Positions 15,959 through 24,721 of a DNA stretch of 64,000 nt are shown one piece after another. This stretch comes from Streptomyces sp. SAJ15 (GTDB taxonomy: Bacteria > Actinomycetota > Actinomycetes > Streptomycetales > Streptomycetaceae): positions 147,053 to 211,052 of the forward strand of contig NZ_NISY01000011.1 in assembly GCF_007595705.1 (NCBI RefSeq), in the 5' to 3' direction. The translations under genes and the position numbers were made by a program. The stretch's first letter is position 1; every line of letters starts with the position of its first letter. The notes beneath the pieces were generated by a model that was given only the letters and a program-made list of their open reading frames with translations, ran no database searches and was not told where the DNA came from.

Positions 15959-18838
15959 TTACTCGGTTTCGACCCCTGGATGGGGCCGGCTCTGGGGCCG
16001 CCGCAGCGGCGGGAGGAAGGGCAGTCCGACCGGCTCGGTGTGCCGTGCCGCGCCGAGCGCGAGCAGGCAGCCCGCGGTTCCGGTGCCCAGGTCCATGGAG
16101 AGGCGCATCATCTGGTCGCCGGGGAAGGCGAGGTGGCCCTGGTACGGCATGCCGTACCAGGCCAGTCGCTCCGCCTGGGCGGCGAGGTGCGCGGGCTCGG
16201 TGCCGGGGGTGGTGGTGCGGCTGAGGTGCAGCACCATTCCGGCACGGCCGTTGAACAGGCCCGGCTGGGCGTAGTAGCGCAGTCGAGCGGCGGGCGTGAT
16301 CGCGGCGCGGGCCGCCTCCAGGCGTTCGTCGGCGCGATGGGCCAGGTAGCTGTCGAGCACCATGCCGATGCCGACGCTGCCGCCACCGAGGTAGGGCATG
16401 GTGCGCACGCCCTCGTCGACGAGGAGGGTGCCGTGGCGGTCCGGCACGCAGCGGTCCAGGTCGCGGCGGAGTGCGGCGGCCGCGAGGTCGAGCAGGGCGG
16501 GGTCGCGGTCGTGCTCGTAGCGCCGCAGGAAGAGCAGGGCCGGGCCGCTGGCGCCGTATAACAGTCCGGCCCGCCCCTTGGCGCCGCCGCGCCGTGCGCC
16601 CGCGCCGTCCCGGGCGTCGGCGTCGGGCTCGTCGGCGGTGAACCGGTCGGCGAGCAGCCGGGTGGCCTCCGCGGCCCGGTCGGCCAGGGCGCTCTCGCCG
16701 GTGGCGCGGGCCAGGTGGTCGAAGGCGAGGCCGAGCCCGGCGACGCCGCCGTGCAGATCGGGGGTGAGCCGCTGCCACTTCTCGGCGAGGACGCGGTCGA
16801 CGAGTTCCAGGGCACGCTCGGTGTGGCCGAGCCGTTCCAGGACGTGGGCGACGCCGGCCAGTCCGTCGTAGAAGCCGAGCGGGGTGCCGAGCGGCGGCGG
16901 GGCGGTGTGCGCGAGCAGCCACTCCTCGCCCGCCTCGTAGCGCCCGGCGCCGGTGCGGTCGAGGGCGTAGAGGACGCCCGCCGCGCCGTGTGCCACACCC
17001 AGGCCACCCCCGTCGCCGAACTGCGCGACGTCGCCGGGGAACAGCCGGTCGTCCCGCTCCGGGCTGGCCGAGGCGCGGATGGCGCGCGCCATCGAGTCCC
17101 GGCTGAGCGGCCAGTCGGCGGGGTCGACGGGGAGATACGGCTCCGGTGCGGGGGCCGCCGCCACGGTGCCGCGGGACGCGGCGCCCACGGCGCCGGACGT
17201 ACCACCTGGCGCGGCGCCCGCGGCGCCGGACATGCCACCTGACGTGCCGATGGCGGAGCCGGACGTGCCGTCGGACACGGCCCCGGCGCTCCCGGGCGCC
17301 TCCGTCGGCGGTGCCGTGGCCGTACGGGTCACGGCTTCCGTACGCGCACGGGGCTCGGCGGCCGGGACCGCGTCTCCCGGCTCATGGCCGGTGATCACCC
17401 GGACCGCCTCGTCGAGGAAGGCTCGGTCCACCGGGAACTGCGTGGCGGCGACCTCGGCCAGGTGGGCCGCCTTGGCACGGTCCACCACCAGCAGCGAGGT
17501 CATCGGGACGAAGAGCGCGAGCCGGAGACAGGCCAGCGCGTAGCGGTCGACCTCGAAGCCGGTGCGGTCCGCGGGGGCGATGAAGCCGGGGTGGGCGATG
17601 ACCTGGCGCCGGTTCTCGCCGATGTGCGCGGCGGCCTCGAAGTCCAGCAGGGTCACGGACCGTTCGCCGGGCGCGACCATGATGTTGAACATGTGCAGGT
17701 CGTTGAAGACCACGCCCCGGCCGTGCACGGCGGCGACGGCCTCCTCCACGGCGTCGTGGATGGTCATCGCCCAGCGCGTGTAGTCGGCGACGGCCTCGGG
17801 CTCCGGGTCGATGGCGAGCAGCGGATGGCGGCGCGCGAAGAAGGAGTTGAGGGTCTGACCGGGCAGGTGGTCCATCACCAGGAAGCGGTGGTCGCCCAGG
17901 GTGAACCAGTCCCGGACCTCGGGCGCGACGCCCAGCCCGGACAGCCGCTCCAGCGCCGTCCTCTCGCGCTCCAGCCGGGCCACGGCGTCCGCCCCGTCGG
18001 AGGCCAGCCCGGCGTGCGGCCGCGCCTCCTTGAGGACCACCCGCTCCCCGGTCCGGGTGTCGCGGCCCTCGTAGACGCCGCCGCCGTTGGAGAAGTGCAG
18101 CGCCCGCTCGATGCGGTACGGCAGGTCGCCCACGGTGGTGGCGTTGCGGGCGGCCAGATGCGGTTCGAGGAAGTCCGGAAGCGTCACCCACTCGGGGACG
18201 TGGAAGGTCGGGTCCCTGCGGTCGGGGACCAGCCGGCCCGAGGCGTCCTCGATGGCCGGGACCAGCGCGCCGCCACCCGCGCCGTCCACGCAGTAGCGGT
18301 GCGCGAAGCCGCCGTAGCGGACGTACAGCGGGCCCTGGTGCCACCTCAGGTCGGTGAGGATGTACGGCCCGGGCTCGCCGTCGAGCAGCTCCCCCAGCTC
18401 CCGGAGAACGGTGTGGAGTTCCCCCTCGTCCGCCGGATAGAGGGTGGCGAACTTCCCACTCGAACCGCGCCCCGCGTATTTCGAGTTCCGCAGGTGCAGC
18501 GCATGGCGGGTGGGGACGAATTTGAAGGGGATTTCCCGGGGGACGCAATAGTCCCAGACCTTGGCGGCGGTCTTCTCCGCGTTCTCCAGACAGGCCGAGA
18601 CATGGATCTTCCAGCCCTGGAGCGGCCGACCGGGGCGCGGCGCGCCCTCCGCCGTCACCGGATTGACGTGAAACCAGTCTCCGGAGACGGAGGTCTTCCA
18701 ACCGTCGGGCACGGGGCGCTGGGCGGCCTCGTAGAAACCGCTGCTCTCCGCGGCTCCGGGGCGGCCGCCGGACAGACGGTCGGGGGTCTCGTAGAAATAC
18801 CTGTCCGCAAGACAGAAGACCTCGTACCGCTTGTCCAT
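15959..18838 (-). CDS. amfT: class III lanthionine synthetase LanKC (AmfT/RamC-like)
   Basis: A 959-residue three-domain enzyme that dehydrates Ser by phosphorylation and elimination and closes lanthionine rings on AmfS. Residues 1 to about 235 are the lyase-like N-domain. A Ser/Thr kinase-like domain follows, with VVLKEARP (ATP-binding Lys) and HGRGVVFNDLHMFNIMV near residue 375 (catalytic Asp, metal Asn) and LLDFEAA. Residues 566-959 are the LanC-like cyclase, with GVAGLGLAFDHLA and GRAGMVLHLS; the zinc ligands of true LanC are not apparent, as usual in class III. Between kinase and cyclase is an unusual Gly/Ala/Thr/Ser-rich linker of about 75 residues. GAGGGGGAACG precedes the ATG. Confidence 0.93.
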   Translation of the reverse strand: MDKRYEVFCLADRYFYETPDRLSGGRPGAAESSGFYEAAQRPVPDGWKTSVSGDWFHVNPVTAEGAPRPGRPLQGWKIHVSACLENAEKTAAKVWDYCVPREIPFKFVPTRHALHLRNSKYAGRGSSGKFATLYPADEGELHTVLRELGELLDGEPGPYILTDLRWHQGPLYVRYGGFAHRYCVDGAGGGALVPAIEDASGRLVPDRRDPTFHVPEWVTLPDFLEPHLAARNATTVGDLPYRIERALHFSNGGGVYEGRDTRTGERVVLKEARPHAGLASDGADAVARLERERTALERLSGLGVAPEVRDWFTLGDHRFLVMDHLPGQTLNSFFARRHPLLAIDPEPEAVADYTRWAMTIHDAVEEAVAAVHGRGVVFNDLHMFNIMVAPGERSVTLLDFEAAAHIGENRRQVIAHPGFIAPADRTGFEVDRYALACLRLALFVPMTSLLVVDRAKAAHLAEVAATQFPVDRAFLDEAVRVITGHEPGDAVPAAEPRARTEAVTRTATAPPTEAPGSAGAVSDGTSGSAIGTSGGMSGAAGAAPGGTSGAVGAASRGTVAAAPAPEPYLPVDPADWPLSRDSMARAIRASASPERDDRLFPGDVAQFGDGGGLGVAHGAAGVLYALDRTGAGRYEAGEEWLLAHTAPPPLGTPLGFYDGLAGVAHVLERLGHTERALELVDRVLAEKWQRLTPDLHGGVAGLGLAFDHLARATGESALADRAAEATRLLADRFTADEPDADARDGAGARRGGAKGRAGLLYGASGPALLFLRRYEHDRDPALLDLAAAALRRDLDRCVPDRHGTLLVDEGVRTMPYLGGGSVGIGMVLDSYLAHRADERLEAARAAITPAARLRYYAQPGLFNGRAGMVLHLSRTTTPGTEPAHLAAQAERLAWYGMPYQGHLAFPGDQMMRLSMDLGTGTAGCLLALGAARHTEPVGLPFLPPLRRPQSRPHPGVETE

Positions 18839-18919
18839 ATCGTTCCCCCTCGGCTGCTCCGGGAAATGAGATTTCCATGAACACCGGAAGGGGAACAGTC
18901 ACATCCGTCACGAAGGAAC

Positions 18920-19002
18920 CATGCGGTACGCATGAGTAACACTTGGGGCGCGACAGAGGCACCGCGGAAGGGGGGCACACGGCACACACGGGAAGTCCCG
19001 TG
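18920..19002. promoter_or_regulatory. two inverted repeats upstream of amfT
   Basis: The 212-base gap before amfT holds CATGCG-GTA-CGCATG (18920-18934, perfect) and CACGGGA-AG-TCCCGTG (18987-19002, perfect). A third, weaker pair GGAAAT-gag-ATTTCC lies at 18862-18876. The first is placed to bind a regulator of amfT such as AmfR. The second could instead end transcription from the ferredoxin gene, whose stop lies 50 bases away. Neither role is shown by sequence alone. Confidence 0.4.
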
Positions 19003-19050
19003 AAATCGCGCAACTGTACCAAGAATCTTTGGCCAATATCTCACGTTCCG

Positions 19051-19287
19051 CTATTCGGCGGGTGGGAATACCGGCTCTCCGCCGTCGCCGAGACGCAGCA
19101 CGATGGCCTCCACGGGGCACCCCTCGGCCGCCGCCAGCACCGCGTCCGACGCCTCGACCTCGGGGGTCACGGGGCGGGAGCGGCGCGTGGCGCCGTCCAG
19201 CCGGAAGGCGTGCGGGGCGGTGCTCACACACAGACCCGAACCGACGCAGAGCCCGTGGTCCACGGCCGCCCGCCAGCGGTCCGCCAT
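19051..19287 (-). CDS. P450-type [3Fe-4S]/[4Fe-4S] ferredoxin
   Basis: A 78-residue electron carrier. Cys residues occur in CVGSGLC near residues 14-20 and in the later EGCPVEAI. The three-Cys pattern (C-x5-C ... CP) is that of the small [3Fe-4S] ferredoxins serving actinobacterial cytochromes P450. Its ATG is three bases from the aldehyde dehydrogenase stop and its ribosome site lies within that gene's end, so the two are coupled. The CYP125 gene nine kilobases away is an obvious possible partner, but no P450 is directly adjacent. Confidence 0.9.
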   Translation of the reverse strand: MADRWRAAVDHGLCVGSGLCVSTAPHAFRLDGATRRSRPVTPEVEASDAVLAAAEGCPVEAIVLRLGDGGEPVFPPAE

Positions 19288-19290
19288 CCC

Positions 19291-20934
19291 TCAGCCCGTC
19301 CGTCCGCCGGCGCCGCCGCCCGCGCGGGCCCGGTCACCGCCGTCACCGACGCCGCTCGCGTCACCCGCGTCACCCGCCGCACTCGAGTCGACCGCGCCGC
19401 CGAGGTCCTCCGGCAGTCGCACGCCGCCGTCCTGGGGCAGGTGGATGGTCTTGAGCTCCATGTAGTCGGCGAACCCCTCGGGGCCGAACTCCCGCCCGAG
19501 ACCGGACTTCTTGTAGCCGCCGAAGGGGCCGAGCATGTCGAGGCTGAAGGTGTTCACCGAGAAGGTGCCGGTGCGGATGCGTCGGGCGATCTCGACACCG
19601 TGCTCCACGTCCGCCGTCCAGACGCTGCCGGAGAGCCCGTAGTCGGAGTCCTCGGCGATCCGCACCGCGTCCCCCTCGCCCTCGTACGGCAGCAGACAGA
19701 TCACCGGGCCGAAGATCTCCTCACGGGCGATCCGCAGGGCGCTGCCGACCTCCCCGAACAGCGTCGGCTCGACGTACCAGCCGGTCTCCGGCGTCGCCGG
19801 GCGCCCGCCGCCGGCCAGCACCTTGGCGCCCTCCCGCTGCCCGCTGGCGATGTAGTCGAGCGAGCGTCGTTGCTGGCGCCGCGTCACCAGCGGGCCGACC
19901 TGGGTGGCGGGGTCCAGCGGGTCCCCGACGACCAGCGCGGAGGCCGCGGCCGCGAGCCGCTCGGCGATCTCGTCGTAGTGGCCGCGCGGCGCCAGCACCC
20001 GCGTCAGGGCCACACAGGACTGACCGTTGTTCATCCACGCGTTGGGCACGATGTTCCCGAGGGCGGCGTCGAGGTCGGCGTCCGGCAGGATGATCGCCGC
20101 CGACTTCCCGCCCAGCTCCAGGGTGACGCGCGTCAGCTGCCGCGCGGCCAGCTCCATGACCCGCCGCCCCGCGGGGATCGAGCCGGTGAAGGAGACCTTG
20201 TCCACCCCCGGGTGCCCGACCAGGTACTCCCCGGTCTCGCTCCCCGCCGGCAGGACCGACAGCACACCGGGCGGCAGCCCGGCCTCGGCGGCGATCTCGG
20301 CCAGGATGTACGAGTCGAGCGGGGCCTCCGGCGCGGGCTTGAGGATCACCGGGCAGCCGGCCAGCAGCGCGGGGGCGAGCTTGGAGGCGGCCACGAACTG
20401 CGGGGCGTTCCAGGGGATCACCGCCGCGACCACCCCGACCGGCTCCCGCCGCACCAGCAGCGGTCCCAGGATCCCGGCCCGCGGCTCCTCGTACCGGAAC
20501 TCCCGGGCCACCCGAAGCGCGGCCTCCCACACCATGAGGGAACCCAGCGCCTGCCCCAGCACGCTCCAGGAGTACGGGCTGCCGTTCTGCGCGCTGATCG
20601 TCCGGGCGATCTCCTCGTGGCGGGCGGCGAAGGCGTCCTTGATCCGACCGACGACCTCGATCCGCTCCCGGGGCGGGGTCCGCGGCCACGGCCCGTCGTC
20701 GAACGCGGCGCGCGCGGCCGCGACCGCGCGGTCCACGTCCTCCGGGGAGGCGTGCGGCACCCGCCCGATGACCTGCTCCGAGTGCGGCGAGACGACCTCG
20801 ATCGCGCTCGTCCCGGCGGGGTCGACCAGCTCACCGCCGATCCAGAGCCGCCGGTGCTCGATCAGATCGCGAGCGTCGAGCACCTCGTGTGCGTCGCGTG
20901 CGTCGTGTGCGTCGTGCGCGCTGGGGTCGCTCAT
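19291..20934 (-). CDS. NAD(P)-dependent aldehyde dehydrogenase
   Basis: A 547-residue ALDH-superfamily enzyme. Seen in order are IPWNAPQF and ILKPAPEAPLD (cofactor binding), FTGSIPAGRRVMELAA, the general-base motif LELGGKSA, the nucleophile in NNGQSCVA, EEIFGPV and FGGYKKSGLGREFGPEG. The N-terminal 20 residues are an Ala/His/Asp repeat (AHDAHDARDAHEVLDARD) and the C-terminal 40 are Gly/Ala/Asp-rich, so it is longer than the usual 480-500. It probably heads a two-gene operon with the ferredoxin. It could oxidise an aldehyde made by a P450, such as a sterol C26 aldehyde, but that is inference. Confidence 0.92.
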   Translation of the reverse strand: MSDPSAHDAHDARDAHEVLDARDLIEHRRLWIGGELVDPAGTSAIEVVSPHSEQVIGRVPHASPEDVDRAVAAARAAFDDGPWPRTPPRERIEVVGRIKDAFAARHEEIARTISAQNGSPYSWSVLGQALGSLMVWEAALRVAREFRYEEPRAGILGPLLVRREPVGVVAAVIPWNAPQFVAASKLAPALLAGCPVILKPAPEAPLDSYILAEIAAEAGLPPGVLSVLPAGSETGEYLVGHPGVDKVSFTGSIPAGRRVMELAARQLTRVTLELGGKSAAIILPDADLDAALGNIVPNAWMNNGQSCVALTRVLAPRGHYDEIAERLAAAASALVVGDPLDPATQVGPLVTRRQQRRSLDYIASGQREGAKVLAGGGRPATPETGWYVEPTLFGEVGSALRIAREEIFGPVICLLPYEGEGDAVRIAEDSDYGLSGSVWTADVEHGVEIARRIRTGTFSVNTFSLDMLGPFGGYKKSGLGREFGPEGFADYMELKTIHLPQDGGVRLPEDLGGAVDSSAAGDAGDASGVGDGGDRARAGGGAGGRTG

Positions 20935-20959
20935 GGCCGCCGCCTCCCGGATGGGCCAG

Positions 20960-20980
20960 AATCTGACGCTGCATCAGAAT
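20960..20980. promoter_or_regulatory. candidate operator upstream of ALDH-ferredoxin operon
   Basis: An imperfect inverted repeat, AATCTGA-cgctgca-TCAGAAT (6 of 7 positions pair), lies 26-46 bases upstream of the aldehyde dehydrogenase start. It is AT-rich against its surroundings, as expected for a promoter-proximal operator. It does not fit the KstR consensus, so another regulator is implied. The rest of the 399-base gap to 21333 shows only a possible -10 element TAGAGT near 21262-21267 for the rightward operon. No cobalamin riboswitch core was found. Confidence 0.4.
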
Positions 20981-21333
20981 CGATAGCAGCTCCCGTCGGA
21001 GGGGGCAATGGCCGCGCGGGCGCCCGCGCGAGCCGATCGGAGGGGCCGGACGAGGCCCGGACGGACGGGAGCGCCGAGCCCGGGGCGGGGGGAAGGAGGC
21101 GACTTGAGCCGACGCCCGGGGCGGGGGATCGGGGCGATGGCCGGGCTCGGGGCGATGGCCTGGCCGAAAGCCGCCAGGGCGCTCAGCCCGAGGCGCGGCG
21201 CAGGGCTCGCGCGCGGGCGGAGCGGGGGCCACTGCCCGCCGGCCCGGCATGGGGCGCCGGTTAGAGTTGCGAGGCTGAGCCCGGCGCCGCCGTCCAGCCC
21301 CGCAGTGACCATCCACCGAGAGGCATCGTCCCG

Positions 21334-22635
21334 ATGAACGTACGCCGCAGCGCCGCGGCCCTGGCCGTCTCCGCCGTGCTGGGCGCGGCCGCCGCCCCCG
21401 CGGCGTTCGCCGACAGCCCGAAGCCCGCGCCGAAGGAGTCCTCGCTCCCGCGGGGCCTCTACGGGACCACGGACCCGACCTTCGACGGCGTGTGGCGGCA
21501 GTCCCTGGCCCTGATGGCGCAGCACGCGGTCGGCGTCACGCCGGCCGACGCGGCCGTCGACTGGCTGGCCGGGCAGCAGTGCGCCGACGGTGGCTTCCCC
21601 GCCTTCCGCCATGAGACGGCGACCCCGTGCGACGCCAAGAAGGGCGAGTTCACCGACGCCACCGCGGCCGCCGTGCAGGCGCTGGCCGCGGTCGGTGGGC
21701 GCGGCGCCGTGGTCGAGAAGGGCGTCGGCTGGCTCAAGAAGAACCAGAACGCGGACGGCGGCTGGGGCATGAACCCGGGTGGCCCCAGCGACGCCAACTC
21801 CACCTCCGCCGCGATCGGCGCCCTGGCCTCCGTCGGCCAGGACCCGGCCAGGACGGTGTCGAAGAAGGGCGGCAAGTCGCCGTACGCCGCGCTGCTCGCG
21901 CTCCAACTGGGCTGCGAGGCCAAGGCCGGCGAGCGTGGCGCCTTCGCCTATCTGCCCGGCAAGGGCGCCCTGCGTCCGAACGACCTGGCCACCGCCGCGG
22001 GCGCGCTCGCCGCCGAGGGCGAGGGCTTCGTCGTGAAGCCGGCCGGCAAGGGCGACAAGGCGGAGGACGAGCCCGTCGAGCCGCTGGACTGCCAGGGCGC
22101 CGACCAGGGCGTCAAGGACGACGAGGACGGCGCGCGGGAGCCGGGCGACGCCGCGGAGGCCGCGTCCGCGTACCTCGCCGCCACCCTGGAGAAGAACGGC
22201 GACCACCTGCCGTCCAGCATGCCGGGCCAGGAGAAGCAGGCCGACTTCGGCGGCACCGCCGACGCGGTCGTGGCGCTCTCCGCGGGCGAGCACCGCACGG
22301 CGGCCGCGGGCCCCATGCGTTGGCTGGAGAACAAGGACAACGGCGCGGTCGCCTGGGCGAAGGACAAGCCGGGCGCGCTCGCCAAGCTGATCCTGGCCGC
22401 CCACGCCGCCGGCGTCGACCCCCGCGACTTCGGCGGCACCGACCTGGTGCGCCAGCTGAACGCCACCGGCCTCAAGCCGGCGGCGGACGGTGACCACTCC
22501 GACGCCACGCGGGACGGCGAGGAGAAGAAGGACGACGAGGGCGGCATCAGCCTGTGGTGGGTCGTGGGCATCGGTCTGGTCGCCGGCGTCGGCATCGGCT
22601 TCCTGCTCAGCGGCCGGAAGAAGCAGCAGTTCTGA
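21334..22635 (+). CDS. exported, membrane-anchored alpha/alpha-toroid (prenyltransferase-like) protein
   Basis: A 433-residue surface protein. A signal peptide (MNVRRSAAALAVSAVLGAAAAP, cleavage near AFA-DS) exports it, and a C-terminal helix (WWVVGIGLVAGVGIGFLLSG) followed by RKKQQF anchors it. The exported body has prenyltransferase/squalene-oxidase-type repeats: WLAGQQCADGGFPAF, WLKKNQNADGGWGMNPGG and GTADAVVALSAGEHRTAA. The same toroid fold forms the ligand-binding N-domain of intrinsic factor and transcobalamin. It is the first gene of a five-gene operon ending in an ECF importer, so a substrate-capture role is likely. The ligand is unknown. Confidence 0.83.
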   Translation: MNVRRSAAALAVSAVLGAAAAPAAFADSPKPAPKESSLPRGLYGTTDPTFDGVWRQSLALMAQHAVGVTPADAAVDWLAGQQCADGGFPAFRHETATPCDAKKGEFTDATAAAVQALAAVGGRGAVVEKGVGWLKKNQNADGGWGMNPGGPSDANSTSAAIGALASVGQDPARTVSKKGGKSPYAALLALQLGCEAKAGERGAFAYLPGKGALRPNDLATAAGALAAEGEGFVVKPAGKGDKAEDEPVEPLDCQGADQGVKDDEDGAREPGDAAEAASAYLAATLEKNGDHLPSSMPGQEKQADFGGTADAVVALSAGEHRTAAAGPMRWLENKDNGAVAWAKDKPGALAKLILAAHAAGVDPRDFGGTDLVRQLNATGLKPAADGDHSDATRDGEEKKDDEGGISLWWVVGIGLVAGVGIGFLLSGRKKQQF

Positions 22636-23435
22636 TGGCGGCCACGGCCCGACGGTCCGCCGTGTGTGCCGCCCGACGGTCCGCCGCGCCCGCCGCCCGG
22701 CCGGCGGACCCCACCCCCGTACCGCCCCGCCGCGTCCGGGGCGCGGGTCCCGGCCGCCGTCGGGCCGCGCCGGGGGCCGTCCGGCTCGGCGCGCTCCTCG
22801 GCGCTCCGCTCGCGCTGCTGCTGCTCGTGGTCGGCGTGGCGGCTCCCGCCCATGCTCAGGGGTACCGCTACTGGTCCTTCTGGCAGCGGGAGGGCGGTTC
22901 CTGGACGTACGCCACGGAGGGGCCGTCGACCGCGCGGCCCGGCGACGGTGACACCGTGGGCTTCCGGTTCGCCGTGAGCGAGGACTCCGGCGACGCCACC
23001 CGTCCGCGAGGCACCGCCGACTTCGACGCGATCTGCGCGGACACGCCCGCGAAGGCGGGCGGCAAGCGGGTCGCGATCGTCCTGGACTTCGGCACCGCCG
23101 CCGACGCGCCGGGCGGCGAGACCCCGCCCCGGGCCCGGACGGAGTGCGCCCGGGTCGACGGCTCGGCGAGCGCCGCCGAGGCGCTGGCCGCCGTCGCCAA
23201 GCCGCTGCGCTACGACTCCTCGGCGATGCTGTGCGGCATCGCCGGCTACCCGGCCAGGGGCTGCGGCGAACTGGCCGAAGCCGGCGCCGGTGCCAAAGCC
23301 GAGAGCTCCGGCGCCTCGAAGCGCGCGTCGGAGGACCGGGACGAGGGCCCGTCCGCCGGCCTGATCGGCGGCGTCGCCGCCGTCGTCGCCCTCGGCGCCG
23401 CCGCCCTCTGGCAGGCCCGTCGCCGCCGCGCATGA
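22635..23435 (+). CDS. SCO2322-family exported protein
   Basis: A 266-residue protein. A long basic N-terminus leads to a signal or anchor helix (ALLGAPLALLLLVVGVAAPAHA), then an exported domain starting GYRYWSFWQREGGSWTYATEGPSTARPGDGDTVGFRF. This is the pattern of the actinobacterial SCO2322 family, of unknown function. Cys pairs (AICAD, TECAR, MLCGIAG, RGCGE) suggest disulfides outside the cell. The C-terminus has a second helix (AGLIGGVAAVVALGAAALW) and a basic end. It starts in the stop codon of the toroid gene (TGATG) and overlaps ecfT. It may act with the toroid as the second half of a two-part binding device. Confidence 0.82.
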   Translation: MAATARRSAVCAARRSAAPAARPADPTPVPPRRVRGAGPGRRRAAPGAVRLGALLGAPLALLLLVVGVAAPAHAQGYRYWSFWQREGGSWTYATEGPSTARPGDGDTVGFRFAVSEDSGDATRPRGTADFDAICADTPAKAGGKRVAIVLDFGTAADAPGGETPPRARTECARVDGSASAAEALAAVAKPLRYDSSAMLCGIAGYPARGCGELAEAGAGAKAESSGASKRASEDRDEGPSAGLIGGVAAVVALGAAALWQARRRRA

Positions 23436-24721
23436 CCGACGAGACCACCTCCGGTTCCCGCCGCGGGGCCGCGTCCGCGCCCCTCGCCGGGCCGGCGACC
23501 CGTCCGACGCTCCCCCGCCCCCGTCGCGTGCTCGCGCGCCGGGAGACCACCGGCGCACGCCGCGAAGCGCTGCACGCCGGGGCCTGGTGGCTGTGGGCGC
23601 TGGGGCTGGCGACCGCGGCCTCACGGACGACCAATCCGCTGCTGCTCGGGCTGCTGGTCGCGGTCGCCGGGTATGTGGTGGCCGTGCGGCGGACGGACGC
23701 GCCGTGGGCCCGGTCGTACGCGGCGTTCCTGCGGCTGGGCCTGGTCGTGCTGGCGATCCGGCTGGGGTTCGCGGTCTTCCTGGGATCGCCGATCCCGGGA
23801 ACCCGGGTCCTGTTCACCCTGCCCGAGGTGCCGCTCCCGGAGTGGGCCCAGGGCGTGCGGCTCGGTGGCCGGGTGACGGCGGAGGGGCTGCTCTTCGCGC
23901 TGTACGACGGGCTGAAGCTGGCCACCCTGCTGATCTGCGTCGGCGCCGCGAACGCGCTCGCCAACCCGGCCCGGCTGCTGAAGTCCCTCCCCGGCGCGCT
24001 CTACGAGGCGGGCGTGGCCGTGGTCGTGGCGCTGACCTTCGCGCCGAACCTCGTCTCCGACGTGCGGCGGCTGCGCGCCACGCGCCGGCTGCGCGGCCGC
24101 CCCACCCGTGGCGTGAAGGCGCTGCTCCAGGTGGGGCTGCCGGTGCTGGAGGGGGCGTTGGAGCGCTCGGTGGCGCTGGCCGCGGCGATGGACGCGCGCG
24201 GCTACGGCCGCACGGCCCAGGTGCCGCCCGTCGTGCGGCACACCACCACCGCCCTCACCCTCGGCGGCCTGCTCGGCGTCTGCGCCGGCAGCTACGGGCT
24301 GCTGGCCGCGGAGGGCGCCGGCTACGGGCTGCCGCTGCTGCTGACCGGGCTCGGCGCCGCGCTCGGCGGGCTGTGGCTGGGCCGCCGGCGCACGGTCCGC
24401 ACCCGCTACCGCCCCGACCCCTGGGGCTCCCGGGCCTGGCTGGTCTCCGGGTCGGGGGCGGCCGTGGCGCTCCTGATGATCTGGGCGTCCTCGTACGCGC
24501 CCGAGGCGCTGCACCCGCCCGCGGTCCCGCTCACCGCACCCACCCTCCCCCTGTGGCCCGCGCTGTCGGTGCTGCTGGGGCTGGCCCCGGCCTTCGCGGC
24601 CCCGCCGCCCCCACCGCGCACGGGCGGCGCGCACCCCACGTCCGTACGCGCCCGGAAGCCGTCCGTACGCACCCGAAAGGCCGACCGCGGGGAGGCCGAC
24701 CCGAAGGAGACCACGCCGTGA
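23432..24721 (+). CDS. ECF transporter transmembrane component (EcfT/CbiQ-like)
   Basis: A 429-residue membrane protein. About six to seven helices are visible (LLLGLLVAVAGYVVAV, LGLVVLAIRLGFAVFLG, AVVVALTFAPNLV, LLGVCAGSYGLLAAE, LLMIWASSYAPEAL). The cytoplasmic coupling-helix motif reads AAMDARGYG, the A-R-G signature that docks in the ATPase. It is longer than the usual 250-residue EcfT, with an extra N-terminal basic region and a Pro/Arg tail after residue 395. Stop/start overlaps tie it to the genes on both sides. Confidence 0.87.
   Translation: MTDETTSGSRRGAASAPLAGPATRPTLPRPRRVLARRETTGARREALHAGAWWLWALGLATAASRTTNPLLLGLLVAVAGYVVAVRRTDAPWARSYAAFLRLGLVVLAIRLGFAVFLGSPIPGTRVLFTLPEVPLPEWAQGVRLGGRVTAEGLLFALYDGLKLATLLICVGAANALANPARLLKSLPGALYEAGVAVVVALTFAPNLVSDVRRLRATRRLRGRPTRGVKALLQVGLPVLEGALERSVALAAAMDARGYGRTAQVPPVVRHTTTALTLGGLLGVCAGSYGLLAAEGAGYGLPLLLTGLGAALGGLWLGRRRTVRTRYRPDPWGSRAWLVSGSGAAVALLMIWASSYAPEALHPPAVPLTAPTLPLWPALSVLLGLAPAFAAPPPPPRTGGAHPTSVRARKPSVRTRKADRGEADPKETTP

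Noticed and set aside
21001..21333. Possible cobalamin riboswitch before the ECF operon
   Set aside because: A GCCACTG string near 21227 recalls part of a B12 element, but the GGTGCGAATCC-like core and the 3' B12 box are absent.
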